From the NCBI GenBank assembly GCA_029931535.1, contig JAQPZY010001638.1, positions 5,821,501 to 5,885,500 of the forward strand: DNA of 64,000 nucleotides. Reading direction: 5' to 3'. The position numbers and the translations under genes are program-made. This DNA comes from Margaritifera margaritifera (taxonomy: Eukaryota > Mollusca > Bivalvia > Unionida > Margaritiferidae). Shown here piece by piece: positions 11,884 through 23,441 of this stretch (positions are counted from its first letter, which is position 1; every line of letters starts with the position of its first letter). The notes beneath the pieces are model-generated. The model was not told the origin of the DNA and did no database searches. It saw only the letters and a list, made by a program, of their open reading frames with translations.

Positions 11884-12108
11884 CAGTGCCGGCGCGAGGG
11901 TTCGAGGCGCCCGGGGGCAATGTTCTTTAGTAGCGCCCCTACTTTGACATAGAGAACAGTTTTTATGTCAGTTGCCAACCTCCAACCCCAACTCCCCATC
12001 TACGCCCCGGTTACAGCTAAAAAAAAGCTCCTGACGGCACCCCCCACCCCCGTCGCCCGGCACCCGGGGGCAATTGCCCACTTCCGACCCCCCGTCGCGC
12101 CGCCACTC
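11884..12108. mobile_element. hAT-type MITE, 225 bp, with perfect 8-bp target duplication
   Basis: The ends CAGTGCCGGCGCGA and (inverted) GAGTGGCGGCGCGA form terminal inverted repeats. The element is flanked on both sides by CTTGTACC (11876-11883 and 12109-12116), an 8-bp target-site duplication as made by hAT transposases. CGCCCGGGGGCAAT near the left end is repeated inverted near the right end. The interior is G+C-rich and non-coding, standing out sharply from the A+T-rich flanks. Confidence 0.8.
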
Positions 12109-12116
12109 CTTGTACC

Positions 12117-15100
12117 CTGGCAAGGAAGGGGAAGGAGGGGAATTGTTATGCCTCGTTCAAACGTGTAATATTGTTGAGAATCTAATTCAGTGTAGGACGG
12201 AGATATGATGCAAACAAGAAGTATGCATATTCTTCATTGTTATGGTTGAATAAACAGTTGAAGAAAGTGTCTATATTTTTAGGCACAAAAGAACTTTGTA
12301 CTACCCACTGCAATGTTCAGTCAGGTGCACAATCCAAAAATAATGGGTTTCCACGCCTTGCTCTGAAAGCCAATAAATAATTGTTGTCACTGGGCGTCGG
12401 GTCTCGGTCTTATTGGTACCAAGATTTTAGCCTTGATATAATTAACATGACGGGTGTCAAGGATCTTTAAAGTAAAAATTTGCATGTTCGAGGGTCCGCA
12501 GAACATCCAAGGAGGAGTGAATGTTTTGCACAATGAATCTCACTTACATAAATATATTTCCCCCTGCTGAGTAATTGTCAATGACCGTAGCCTTTTACTA
12601 ATATATTTAATTCTATTTATGTACTGAATATTCGAGTTTATTTATATTTTATCTAACTGAACAGGCACTCACAAATAGTCATTGAAATGGTAAACCATGT
12701 CTTGAAACATGTGCAATAATGATACTTGTAGGGGATTGACACAAATCTTGAATCATCTATCCTCGAAAAAGATCAAGCTGATTATGACGACGCGTCAGAT
12801 AATACTGTTGTACGTATAAAATTATAATTCTGTTTTTTTGAAGCCTTTGATAATTCGCAAAGATAAATGGCCACCGTACATATCAAATGGATATACTTCT
12901 ATATTTGGATTTCCTAAAATGTGAAAAGACCGCAATATTTGCGTCACATCTTACGCTCGAATCCAATTAAGATATTTTCGTATTGTTCTGTTCTAGTCGT
13001 CGAAGGAGAAAGTAGTTATAATCTGATGACCACTAGACAATATTGCTATCCCTTTATCAGCATTTTAATCTTGAAATTTGTGTCACCCATGTTCGGCAAA
13101 GACCGTGCATTATTTACGAATAAATTACAATGCTATCAGACTTGCAAAAATCTGCATAAGATGAATTCAATTGTAAAAAAATTGTTTTGTATTTTGTTGT
13201 TGTGTTTTTGTTTTTGTTTTTTTTTTTTTTTTTTTTTTGTGTTTTTTTTAGAGTATGAGATTTAAGCTCTATCTTACTTGTTGTTTAAAAAAAATGTATT
13301 ATACACTTTACAATGAGCTACCCTTGTCCTAGTTCTGGCTTACTCTTTGATCTATGCTGTGCATCTCCTGACTGGCTGTGAAACATACAAATAAACTGTT
13401 GTTTTGGGCTCTTTTTTAAGTTAGTTTTACTTCGACAAACGAAAGATAAAGTGGTGAATGTTTTATTTTGCCTCATGACTAAACGTGGATGAATCTCTTA
13501 TGTATGGTTGTCAAAATATAATGGGCTGTTCATTCAGTAGTAACAAGCATGGATAAAAAATTTAATTTAGCTGATTGGCATTTGTGTACATAACTGTATT
13601 CTAATAGAATGATGGTAATGTAGCTTAAAAGTGTTTTGCAGTCTCCTCAGTACAGGAATATCCTGCGGGGTGAAATAAGCTGTCGAATGACTAAATTCGA
13701 ACTTCAACCGCTGAATGACGATGATGATATTTTCGTATCGAGAAGGAGTCTAAGAAGCATCAGAGTTTTCGCAGAATATAGGAATAGCTTCATGTTTATA
13801 TTAAAATAAAATCAAAGCCTCCTTCTAGATGTCTAAACTGTGTCTCTACGCATCTTCTACCCATCCAACTAATATCCAACTAGCAAACCAACAAACCAAC
13901 CAACCAACCAACCGAATGCAACGATCAATCAGTTAATCAATCCATCAATCAACAAATCTATTTATGAATTTCCAAATCGTTGTATCCATCCTCTATAATT
14001 TATAAACACACACACACACATCCTGTATAGACAATTTCAGCTCATGAAGATTTACCTTCAATAGAAAACGGGGTCCTCCATGTATTGGATCAACTTCCGT
14101 AGCATTTTTACAGACAGAATTAATTATTTGCTACTTATTATAAAATAGGGCATATTAAAATTATTAATACTGCATATATAGTTTGTTATTTTTTTTAAAT
14201 GTCATATCTTCAAGACACATGAAAAAGAAGCAATTTAAGTTTTCACGCAATCGGTTTTCCCTATACATTTGTTAAGAGAGGACTAATCGTAATATGTCGA
14301 AAAGTGCTTGCAAGAAATGCAATTATGTAAGCTTCCGAAACCACGTGTACACTATCATTACCAGCGAGTCAAATATCACTTCCTTCTCCAACTGCTTAAT
14401 TACTACTCGTACCATTTTAATAATGTTTTGACCTCTTCATTGGAATGTGACGCCTCTACCTCTTTCATCTACCCTTCAAAAGTTGATATCACTATTGACG
14501 TATTCACTCAAATATACCATCATTGTCTGAATTCACCCAATCGAATTGATTGTTTGTAATCGGTTCGCATTGGACTCCATTTATCTATGGAGTAATTAAA
14601 CGATCTAGAGCAGGTGCACAAAATTGCTTATGTGCACGTTCTTCACAGCCTATCCCAATATTAAAGATAAAATCCTGGCTGTGGGTATGGTATACAATCT
14701 TACATTTCTTTGAGAAAAACGATGAAAGATGTTGACACTACCCGATTCTGCAAAATGTATTTGTGGTCAGAATGTCATTGGCCTGAATAAAATAAAATCA
14801 AAAACAGAATAAAGGCACATGGCACAGTTCTATATGATGGGCAATGAAAATTTAAAAAAAAACAAACTTGCATCAACTGCAAAACGTCGACCCAACCTAT
14901 AAATTAGCACAGAGCATAATTATCACCTCTTTAGAATTGTATACTGGGGTAAAATCACATACTAGAAGGTTTTCACAGTTAGACCTGGCGGTTGTTCATG
15001 GCATATTTAGCCACTGAGGGTTGAAGTCTTGACCAAATACGCATTAGTACTAGTCGAAAGCTAGATTTCTTTCTTTGCACGCATCAAATTGCGTTAGAAA

Positions 15101-16780
15101 GTGAATTGCATCCTATCGCTACAATTTTAATTTGTAACGATAGATTTTATTTGTTTAACGTATATAACGTTTCACATTGTTTTAATTATATAATTGAGAC
15201 GGTATCCACTATCAAAATGTTTCAATCGTTATTTGAATTTTAAATATCGTTCGTCAAAGAGGAAGTCTACATCTAGTTTCAGAAATATATCCACACGATT
15301 AAGGCATGTAATTATCATTTTTATCGGCAAGCAAAAGCACTATGTTAGAAGTTATACATTTCCATCTGTGTGTGTATGCTTTGATAGACGAAATTTTTAT
15401 TTAACTTCAAAACAAACATCTCTTCACTAATTCAGTTCAATTTACCTCTGTAAACACATTAATTATCAATCAGTTTTGATGTTATTATTATTGCAAAATA
15501 TATCATATAAAACATCGGTAACCCTTTGTTGATAGAGTCATTACAACATTTTGGAATTTATTCAACAGTTGACTTTCTCAAATTTGAATCGATTTTAGAG
15601 AATTATTCAAAATATTGTTTGCGTGCTAAATAGAAATTAATTTTCTTATACTTTGTTATTTATGAGAAAATTTGGGGAAAATGAGCACAAAAATGTGATA
15701 CAAGTTTACTTTGTCTGATCCGTAAAGTTTGAACAAAGCTAAATGTGTACGCTTTTCAAAACGTTACAACAGTTTTGACGGGTTTGTTTTTCTCTTTCTT
15801 TTTTTTTTTTTTCTTCTAAAATTAAGGTTATATTATTTTAATACAATCTTTATACGTATGTTTTGAAATAATAAAAATTGTGTATCGTTAAATGTTGAAA
15901 GGATAGTTATAAATTGGAATTCGTAATATGGTTATTTCTCCGACTTTGTTAGAACACCGTGCTCTCCACTACATAATTCACTATGCCCAGAGAATTCGAA
16001 GCTTCGTTCTTTGACAGATGCTGCTCGATATCTCTCACCAGTCAGTATGCAGTGCAGTGTACTGCCAAGATGAGCCCACGTCCAGGTGATTGATCCTCCA
16101 TGCATCGAGAGACGTTTATTCGCTCGATTCAAGAGGAAATACGTGGATGATGTTGGTGTTGGAACATACCATTCTTCCCGCTGTTTACAGCTCTGGGCAA
16201 CAGGAAGAAAGATTTTGCATCGTAATGATTGACAGTTTTAAATTAATATCTGCAGAAGGTGTATGAGTGCGAAATATGATAGAGCCTTTAGAACAGAATT
16301 AATCAAATATAAACACCTGCAGCTTTTATGTATTAACTGGTAAAACAATAAGCTATCATCTAAATACTTATTGTCTACAAATAGTCAGGGCTAGTTATAA
16401 TTTGACTTACAATATCATCGAGAGTTATGATTGTTCTTTGATATGTAATTCAACCTTCCAGTTCTCGTTTATTGTTTTCTCATACTTACTGGATTATTCT
16501 TCGTGGCTAGGTTGAATTCAAAAGAAATCTGGAAGCCTTACAACATTATCGAAGCACAATAACTCTGCTGCATTCAATGAAATTGATGTTTCGATTTTCC
16601 TTTACGTTAAGCATCACATAGAACTCAGACGACACACGTCTTTACCTCATTTTTAACAAGATGAAGTAAATGATATCCTTGGCTACCCTCTTCTTACATC
16701 GTTGATTTGGTGCTAGTGCTTGTCTAGAAATTGGATGACAAGTACAATCTATAAGACAGCTGCTTCCTTTGTGAGTAGGG
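12117..16780. other. Long featureless stretch with simple repeats
   Basis: A poly(T) tract lies at about 13209-13251, (CCAA)n at about 13889-13912 and a short (CA)n at about 14008-14020. The frame at 15932-16132 (-, 66 codons) lies in a slightly G+C-richer segment but matches nothing recognised. Confidence 0.5.
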
Positions 16781-16990
16781 ATCCACAGCAGGTCAGTGGT
16801 TAGCATGTCGGATTCGCAATCAGTGGGTTGCGGACGTGAATTTTGCCCAGACTTGCCCGAGTCAGCCGCTGAGGTGTGTAACGGGGCAAGGCACTTTACT
16901 CTCATTGCTTGGGTACAAACTAGCCTTTCATGTGCTGATATGCATTTAAACAATGATAAATCAATAAATAAATCCCTAATACCTAATGAG
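16781..16990 (+). repeat. tRNA-derived SINE with degraded box B
   Basis: The 5' part resembles a tRNA: a box-A-like GGTCAGTGGTTAGCATG at 16791-16807 and, about 30 bp on, a box-B region at about 16832-16844 that appears mutated from the GGTTCGAATCC type. After a unique body comes the tail CATGTGCTGATATGCATTTAAAC (written here in two parts: CATGTGCTGATATGC at 16929 then ATTTAAAC), which is shared with the SINEs at 20505, 61550 and 63422. The 3' end is an AATCAATAAATAAATC-type simple repeat followed by the TA array. RNA polymerase III origin is inferred from family knowledge. Confidence 0.7.
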
Positions 16991-16993
16991 AAG

Positions 16994-16995
<2 letters not shown>

Positions 16996-17065
<70 letters not shown>

Positions 17066-17130
17066 AAGGAGAGAGAGAGAGAGAGAAAATATATATATAT
17101 ATATATATATAAAGAGAGAAAGAGAACAGA

Positions 17131-17172
<42 letters not shown>

Positions 17173-17230
17173 ATACAGAGAGAGAGAGAGAACAGATATA
17201 TATATATATAAAGAGAGAGAGAGAGAGAAC

Positions 17231-17281
<51 letters not shown>
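16996..17281. repeat. Composite TA/GAGA array, block 1
   Basis: Runs of (TA)n are separated by a recurrent purine cassette, AAAGAGAGAGAGAGAACAGA or close variants (about 17066, 17111, 17170, 17210). The same cassette recurs in the blocks at 18381 and 18631, giving a higher-order repeat. Frames reading Tyr-Ile repeats with Lys-Arg-Glu stretches are by-products. Confidence 0.95.
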
Positions 17282-17283
<2 letters not shown>

Positions 17284-17339
17284 GAGATTATAATGTAGAG
17301 ACTAACAGTCATACATATAACTACATATTTTGATATAAA

Positions 17340-17763
17340 TATTATATGCATACATATTAATACATATACATACACATACATACATACACATACATACACA
17401 TATATATATATACATATTCACATACATACATACATATACACATATACATATATATACACACATATATACATAAACACATACATACATACATACATACATA
17501 TATACATACACACATACACATATACACATACATACATACATACATACATACATACATACATACATACATACATACATACATACATACATACATACATACA
17601 TACATACATACATACATACATACATACATACATACATACATACATACATAAATACATACATACATACATACATACATACATACATACATACATACATACA
17701 TACATACATACATACATACATACATACATACATACATACATACGTACATACATACATACACAT
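17340..17763. repeat. Long (CATA)n array
   Basis: More than 400 bp, degenerate (CATA/TATA/CACA mixtures) to about 17525 and nearly pure afterwards, ending just beyond the 3' side of the Penelope-like fragment on the minus strand. Confidence 0.97.
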
Positions 17764-17795
17764 GTATACAATATATAAATTCCTCCACTAAAAAT

Positions 17796-18345
17796 CTATA
17801 CAATTTTATATAATGCCTTAGTATTAAGGCCATTGGGATACAAAGTATCTAACCGATTAATCCAATAACTTTCTTTAATAAGTCTGTTCATTTCGCCGTG
17901 CACAATATCGATTGGCATGAAAGAAAAATCATGTAAAGAGTGATTATTTGTATTAAAATGTATTGAAACATTAGAGGAGAACTGGGGATCCATACAATTT
18001 TTTATATGAAAACGGTGATTATTCATTCTCTTAGAAACTTGTGAAGTGTTTGTCCAACATATTGCATGTTACATTTTTTACAGGTTATCAAAAACATTAC
18101 ATCAGTTGATATGCAGTCAGTGTTATAACGTAGAGAAAACATTTCTTTAGTATTGGAGCTACTAAAATAGGTACTTTCTCTAATATTTGCACATTGAGAG
18201 CACCTACGTCTGTTGCATTTAGATGATGAAAAACATCTTTGAAAATTTTTTGTCGGTTTAGTTCTGATCAAAAGATCTTGTAAATTCCTAGGTCTTCTAT
18301 AAGCAAGAATAGGCTTGCTCTTGTAAAGTGTTTGACGAAATGTAT
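17796..18345 (-). pseudogene. Penelope-like retroelement, C-terminal GIY-YIG endonuclease end, frameshifted
   Basis: On the minus strand the sequence encodes the C-terminal part of a Penelope-like element reverse transcriptase. Visible in order are a linker of the type ILAYRRPRNLQDLL and a cysteine motif with CNRRRCSQC. The endonuclease core follows, CKKCNMQYVGQT, whose YVG corresponds to the GIY-YIG active-site strand. Then come NNHR and, near the end, KESYWINRL...YPNGLN, holding the glutamate typical of the GIY-YIG C-terminal half. In the family this domain nicks target DNA for reverse-transcriptase-primed insertion. The frame breaks around 18023-18030: the upstream part ends in a stop after FLRE and continues in another frame with MNNHRFH, so a small indel has inactivated it. 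The reverse transcriptase domain is absent; the fragment starts at about 18345 next to a repeated GTATTGAAACAT motif. It sits between (CATA)n and TA/GAGA arrays. Confidence 0.85.
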
Positions 18346-18380
18346 TGAAACATTCAAATGTATTGAAACATTTTATCTCA

Positions 18381-18412
18381 AATATATATATATAAAGAGA
18401 GAGAGAGAGAAC

Positions 18413-18484
<72 letters not shown>

Positions 18485-18497
18485 AGAGAGAGAGAGA
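18381..18497. repeat. Composite TA/GAGA array, block 2
   Basis: Starts after TTTTATCTCAAA, exactly as block 3 does at 18631, then TA, one purine cassette, a long TA run and a second cassette. Confidence 0.95.
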
Positions 18498-18509
18498 ATT
18501 TACGTAATT

Positions 18510-18627
18510 GTTTATAACTTTATAGACGTCATCAGTTTCTTTCAAAAACATTTTGTGCTTGAAGAAGCATATAGTAAATGCGAAAGTAGTCGCACCAATT
18601 TATCGGCGTGTGTGTTGTTATTTTATC
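18510..18627 (+). repeat. Probable Penelope-like terminal-repeat remnant with hammerhead-like motif
   Basis: A non-repetitive 120-bp island between TA/GAGA blocks. It contains GTGC-TTGAAGA-AGCAT...AATGC-GAAA-GTAGTC-GCAC (18555-18595), which fits the order stem I, core, stem II, GAAA, short stem III, cleavage triplet GTC, stem I of a minimal type-I hammerhead ribozyme. Penelope-like elements are known to carry such motifs in their terminal repeats. It ends in TTTTATCTCAAA followed by TA repeats. Its orientation is opposite to the endonuclease fragment at 17796-18345, so it may derive from a separate insertion. Confidence 0.45.
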
Positions 18628-18628
18628 T

Positions 18629-18630
<2 letters not shown>

Positions 18631-18687
<57 letters not shown>

Positions 18688-18745
18688 AGAGAGAGAGAGA
18701 ACAGATATATAGATATATATATAAAGAGAGAGAGAGAGAGAGAAC

Positions 18746-18797
<52 letters not shown>

Positions 18798-18918
18798 AGA
18801 GAAAGAGAGAACATATATATTATATATATATAAAGATAGAGAGAGAACAGATATATATATATATATATATAAAGAGAGAGAGAACAGATAGATATATATA
18901 AAGAGAGAGAGAACAGAT

Positions 18919-18971
<53 letters not shown>

Positions 18972-19061
18972 GATAGAGAGAGAGAACAGATATATATATA
19001 TATATAAAGAGAGAGAGAATAGATATATATATATATATATATATATAAAGAGAGAAGAAGA

Positions 19062-19113
<52 letters not shown>
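18631..19113. repeat. Composite TA/GAGA array, block 3
   Basis: About nine purine cassettes (AAAGAGAGAGAGAGAACAGA and shorter variants at about 18684, 18723, 18794, 18833, 18871, 18901, 18971, 19006, 19047) alternate with TA runs. Confidence 0.95.
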
Positions 19114-19116
<3 letters not shown>

Positions 19117-19659
19117 GATAGATAAATTTAACTTCGAACGTTCTTCAAAAGAACCCACATATATTGTAATCAGATTTCAAATATTGTTTTCAATGCCTTT
19201 TCTTACAAATATCTTATTAAAAGCTCATTTTATGTTCTTGTAAATCTTCCTAATATTCGCACATTTCTTTTACCTAAAGAAATTCTGGAGTAAGTGTTTT
19301 ATTTCATAAGTTTCTCTGTTGACTAGTTTCATTCTAGATGACAGGGAATTATTCCAATAGGAAGTAGTTGGAGCAGTTTTTCGTGATGAACAAAATAACA
19401 CTTACCTTTACCAAAGAGCACTAATTGTTAGCATACATTCAGAGTTTGCGCGAGTAATAATGCTTCATGTAATCATCTATCAACAAATGGTAGTTAGTCC
19501 GGAAAGAAAAGTTATATATGTACTTGCGAACTTTAATGTTTTATGTTGAAGTAAGACGATAGTATTGGCATCCTATATCCATGTTTTCTCGAAAGGTTTC
19601 CGTTTAGCTACACTTTTCTCTCTTGCAATTCCAACCAGATAGAAGAAATCTGATTATAA

Positions 19660-19800
19660 ATATCGATTGGATCAAAGCATTTCAGTGCATGCTGGCATGC
19701 AAAACGAAGCTAAGAAAGTAATGAAGCAGCATGAAATGAAAGGAAACGATTGGATTAAGGAGCATGCACTTTTGTGTTGAATTAAAGGGCATGCAACACG
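19660..19800 (+). repeat. Dispersed repeat, copy A (partner at 43446)
   Basis: Shares, in order, GCATGCTGGCATGCAAAACGA, AAGTAATGAA, CATGAAATGAAAG and GATTGGATTAA with 43446-43690 (there GCACGCTGGCATGCAAAATGA, AAGTAATGAA, CATGAAATGAAAG, GGTTGGATTGG). The similarity fades after about 19800. The family is not recognised; this copy has an in-frame stop where copy B stays open. Confidence 0.6.
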
Positions 19801-20504
19801 ACGTTTGCTGATTAGGGATCAACGGTATAGTTCAATATTAAACCCGGATAAGTGAAGAATAAACATAACCCTCTCTTTCATCTACAGGCTAAGGAGCATC
19901 AAAGAATAAGATAACTAATTTTATGGTAGATTTATTGTATTTCGAAGCTTTTGGTTATTCGGAAACCATATTAATCTACGTGCTGCGCTGAGAATTCCTT
20001 ATTGACATGGTCCTTAAGGATTACTTAAGGATACTGATTTAGTTGTTGCGGATGTAAGGCCATGCTTGTCTATCGAAATAATCTGGCACAAAACCAGCGG
20101 GGTGTCTGTTTAGAGGTCTGATAACCACAACAGCCAAAACACAAAAGAACACAGCTCAGCTGGATCTCGTTTTATCACCCAACCCTGTATTCAACACATG
20201 CTCCGCAAAAAATATAAATAAAACTGACAGTTAAATGTAAAAAATCGTACCAAAACAATAGGATCGTATTTACAGTTGATATTCTATTGAATCGGAAGGA
20301 AGAAAGTTCACCCTGACTTGAGCACTTGAAAGCTGTGATCTTCGAAGTTGGTGGTTATGTCATTATGAAATAAAAGGTGTAAAAGGCAGAACTGTCCTAA
20401 AATGTGTCCAATTTATTTCTCATTTTAGACGTATATAACCTCATACATTTAATATTCATCTTTCTTGGTCTCCATGCAGAAATTCGTTTTTATTCATAAT
20501 TCCG
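19801..20504. other. No feature seen
   Basis: No reading frames, tandem repeats or element ends were recognised. Confidence 0.5.
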
Positions 20505-20696
20505 AAGGAGCCATGGTGGATCAATGGTTGGCGTGCGAGACTAGCGACCGAGAAGGTGTGGGTTCGAATCCTACCATCAGATCAGCTCGGGTCAGCTACC
20601 GTGATGTCTCCTTGGTCCAGGAACTTTATTCCAATTGTCTCGGCGCTAAAAAAAATCCTACATGTGTTGGTGTGCCATAAAACACCAAACAAAACA
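20505..20696 (+). repeat. tRNA-derived SINE with intact-looking promoter boxes
   Basis: Box A resembles TGGATCAATGGTTGG (20517-20531) and box B is a perfect GGTTCGAATCC (20561-20571), at tRNA-like spacing. The tail CATGTGTTGG...CCATAAAACACCAAAC at 20661-20690 corresponds to the tail of the other SINEs here, ending in an A/C-rich simple tail. It is the best preserved SINE of the window and the only one whose internal polymerase III promoter looks usable. Confidence 0.85.
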
Positions 20697-21358
20697 ATAT
20701 ACATTTCCATGAAGTAAAACAAATTACGAACGTAATAAATGATCAGCTTAATATCAACACCTTTAGTGTCTTCTAGTGCAGGTCAGTCTATGCCAATTAG
20801 CACCACCTAATATATTTACCTCGAGTCACGCTAGCATGAGAAAAATATTCAAAACGAAGAGGGAAATAATCAAGAGAGGTTATTCTTGCCGTAAATCATA
20901 TTATCTTAACTAATGTAAATTTCATCAAGGCCACTTAAAAGGAGAGCGATATCAAGAATAATTTGTACTTATTAGTCAATGCACTTTCGTTTCATTGATG
21001 AAGCAAACTGGAGTTGAAATACTGTTATTTATAGGAAAACTAACCTAACGCATAAAAAAAAGAAAAATGATATTTTTTCTCTCTTTTTCACCAGGTTTTA
21101 TTTGATTGTTCCTACTAATGTAACAATTTTAAATTTTCAACACAATTAAATCAGCGCCAGAAATGAATCTATGTTTAAAACTATAAAAACTTTCATTGTG
21201 GAGCGTGTCCATATCTCAATGAACCTGTTTATCTTTGAGTAATAAATACTATTGATGCCATTCTGTCTAACCCTCCCCAACTTTTTGCTGGCTCGGGGAT
21301 GTAGGATTAGCACGAGGCGCCCTACTACAAGTCGTAAGAGTGGACTAGTGGAGGCAAT

Positions 21359-21522
21359 TTTTTTACCCTGAGATGCGTCCAATGATTATGTTCCAGCTGA
21401 GAAAGTTTTCAACATTTTAAAAGAGTGCAGTTTTTGTTTTGTATGCCTTTTTGGGATACGTAAACTTTCACGGCACTATATAACCAGAAGTGTGCTGACT
21501 TGTCGTTAACCCTATAATACTT
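21359..21522 (+). repeat. Dispersed repeat, copy 2 (partner at 3748)
   Basis: Same ordered blocks as 3748-3925, ending GTTAACCCTATAA, but here without a following (CATA)n. Upstream, 21270-21350 is locally G+C-richer and may belong to the same element. Confidence 0.55.
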
Positions 21523-22552
21523 ATACTGATCTTTTACGGCTGCGTACGGACAATCATCTCAAACCTACCATAAATTGCTAGCTGTATTAGTTGTTTTTGT
21601 TGTTGTTTTTTTCCAGTTGCATTTCCAACTTATGCGATGAATAATCGCTCTGCTCTATCAACATAACTAGTTCTAACCTTGCCGACAAAGAACAAGGAAT
21701 TAACTAGCGAAAATGAATTGCATGGTTTCAAAAATTAACTGCTACAATCCAACAATCTGGTCAGAGGAGAAAAGGGCCGACAAAACATGAACATTCTCAG
21801 TAAGATGCTAATAAGACACTAACAGATAAAGCCTTCTTTCAAATTGTGGTATAGCGGTTGTAATGAGGTAAATAATGAAGAATTTGATGAACTCAGTTAT
21901 CTTCATTAATTACCTGCCGGTCAAAGAAATGAATGCACTGATGGGTTCCGGAGACACGTACCAGGAATCAGCTGTCAAGGAAAGAGCTCAGAGATGAAAG
22001 ATTCGCATAATTGTCTTGACATGACAATGAGAAGCTATATGATTCTAATGTTTCATTCTTCTTTAATAGAAACTCGACACCATATGAAGCACATTTCTGT
22101 ATGCTTCTCTCGTAAGGTTTGTATGTGATGTTGGATTTTGGATGAGAAACCTAATGTTTTACAGGCACATCCCTTTCGCTTTTGACAGGCGACTGAAAGT
22201 GAGGTTTCTCCAGCTCTACCCTTAATGGCGGATTATGGAATTTCAGTGAGTTATCACATATCCCTTGACTATCAGGAACTTAACTTGCTTTGAGTAAAAA
22301 AAATACTTTTCGGAAATACCAGATAGGTACGAGATCTTGCTACAACCCTTTTCTTGTTACTTTACTTTCAATGGAGTTCGTTCATTAGATGCGTTCCATC
22401 AGACAGTATGATATCACATGTTTAGAAATGACGGAAATCATAGCCTTTACGTCATGAAAAGTACACAATGCAGGACACTTTGTGTTGTCAAAGATGCCTT
22501 TCAGAAATGTTAAGTTCCCAGACATTAGAGGTACCCAAATAGTTTCTTTTTT

Positions 22553-22553
<1 letters not shown>
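21523..22553. other. No feature seen
   Basis: Plain A+T-rich sequence. Confidence 0.5.

Positions 22554-22597
<44 letters not shown>
22554..22597. repeat. (CA)n microsatellite
   Basis: Twenty-two uninterrupted units. Confidence 0.98.
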
Positions 22598-22600
<3 letters not shown>

Positions 22601-23441
22601 CTTATCTTTAAACGGTATGGGTATTCCTATTGAGTAGAAACTATGCTGTTTTTTATTTTCAGAACGCTCCCTCACCACCGCTTTTCCCTAACACGATTCT
22701 TCAATCTTTGGGTTACAAATCATATAAAGATAATGATGAAAAAACAGAATTTTTTAAAATTCTAATTAAGTAAGACAGATTCGTTTGTCGAAATCTTCAG
22801 ATCACTCTTCGCATTTTTTTAAATATGTAAATAATATGTCACATTAGGATTCACTTTAATAATGTTGTATGAATTGGTTTAAATGTCCTAAAATATATAT
22901 ACCTTGCCTGAGCTAGGAATTTAAAGACCGAGACAAGCTCATCAGTAAACAAGCATAAAATAAGTTCCAAGTTGAAACTGACAGGTTGCTGAAGCTATAT
23001 GGTGGAAAATAATATGCGGGACAAATACTTGATATACCCATTGTATCACAAATTAGGCCACACCAACTGTTAGCATGATGATAAGACAGGTCTATAAGCG
23101 CATGATGGCACATACATCTGCTAAATAAGCTCCTGTTTAAAATGGATTGTATTCACTGAGAATGTCGTGAAATATACAAGAATGGGCATGGTGTTACGCT
23201 TTTGCGAGAGTTACGGCGCAAGAGCTGGTGTGAGGACAAAGAAATGAGTGATTGACAGAGAATATTTAAGGCTGCATCGAAGAGTTCTGTAGGTAGGCGA
23301 AGAGATTAATGGATCGATTACTACTAGGTCGTATTGTGACTCGAAAGATGAGTTTTCAAAAATAGCTTCAATGTTTACTAAAATCAGAACTGCTGGCAAA
23401 TTGTGGTAATTACTTTGGCATATTTCTAACTATGTAATAAA
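22598..23441. other. No gene; one fragment of the hairpin repeat
   Basis: GATAAGACAGGTCTATAAG at about 23078 matches the conserved block of the repeats at 27700 and 47610, so a diverged third copy probably lies around 22920-23130. Confidence 0.4.

Noticed and set aside
16986..17399. Long frames of Tyr-Ile and Lys-Arg-Glu repeats
   Set aside because: They are translations of TA and GAGA simple repeats, open on both strands.
17302..17833. Met-Tyr-Val-Cys repeat frames up to 158 codons
   Set aside because: Produced by (CATA)n, which is stop-free in all three minus-strand frames.
19125..19165. Second hammerhead-like motif on the minus strand
   Set aside because: TTGAAGA and GAAG are present around GAACGTTC, but the last GAAA is altered and no stem I pairing is visible.
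20517..20571. A tRNA gene
   Set aside because: Promoter boxes are present, but the sequence continues into a SINE body and tail, and a cloverleaf acceptor stem is not apparent.
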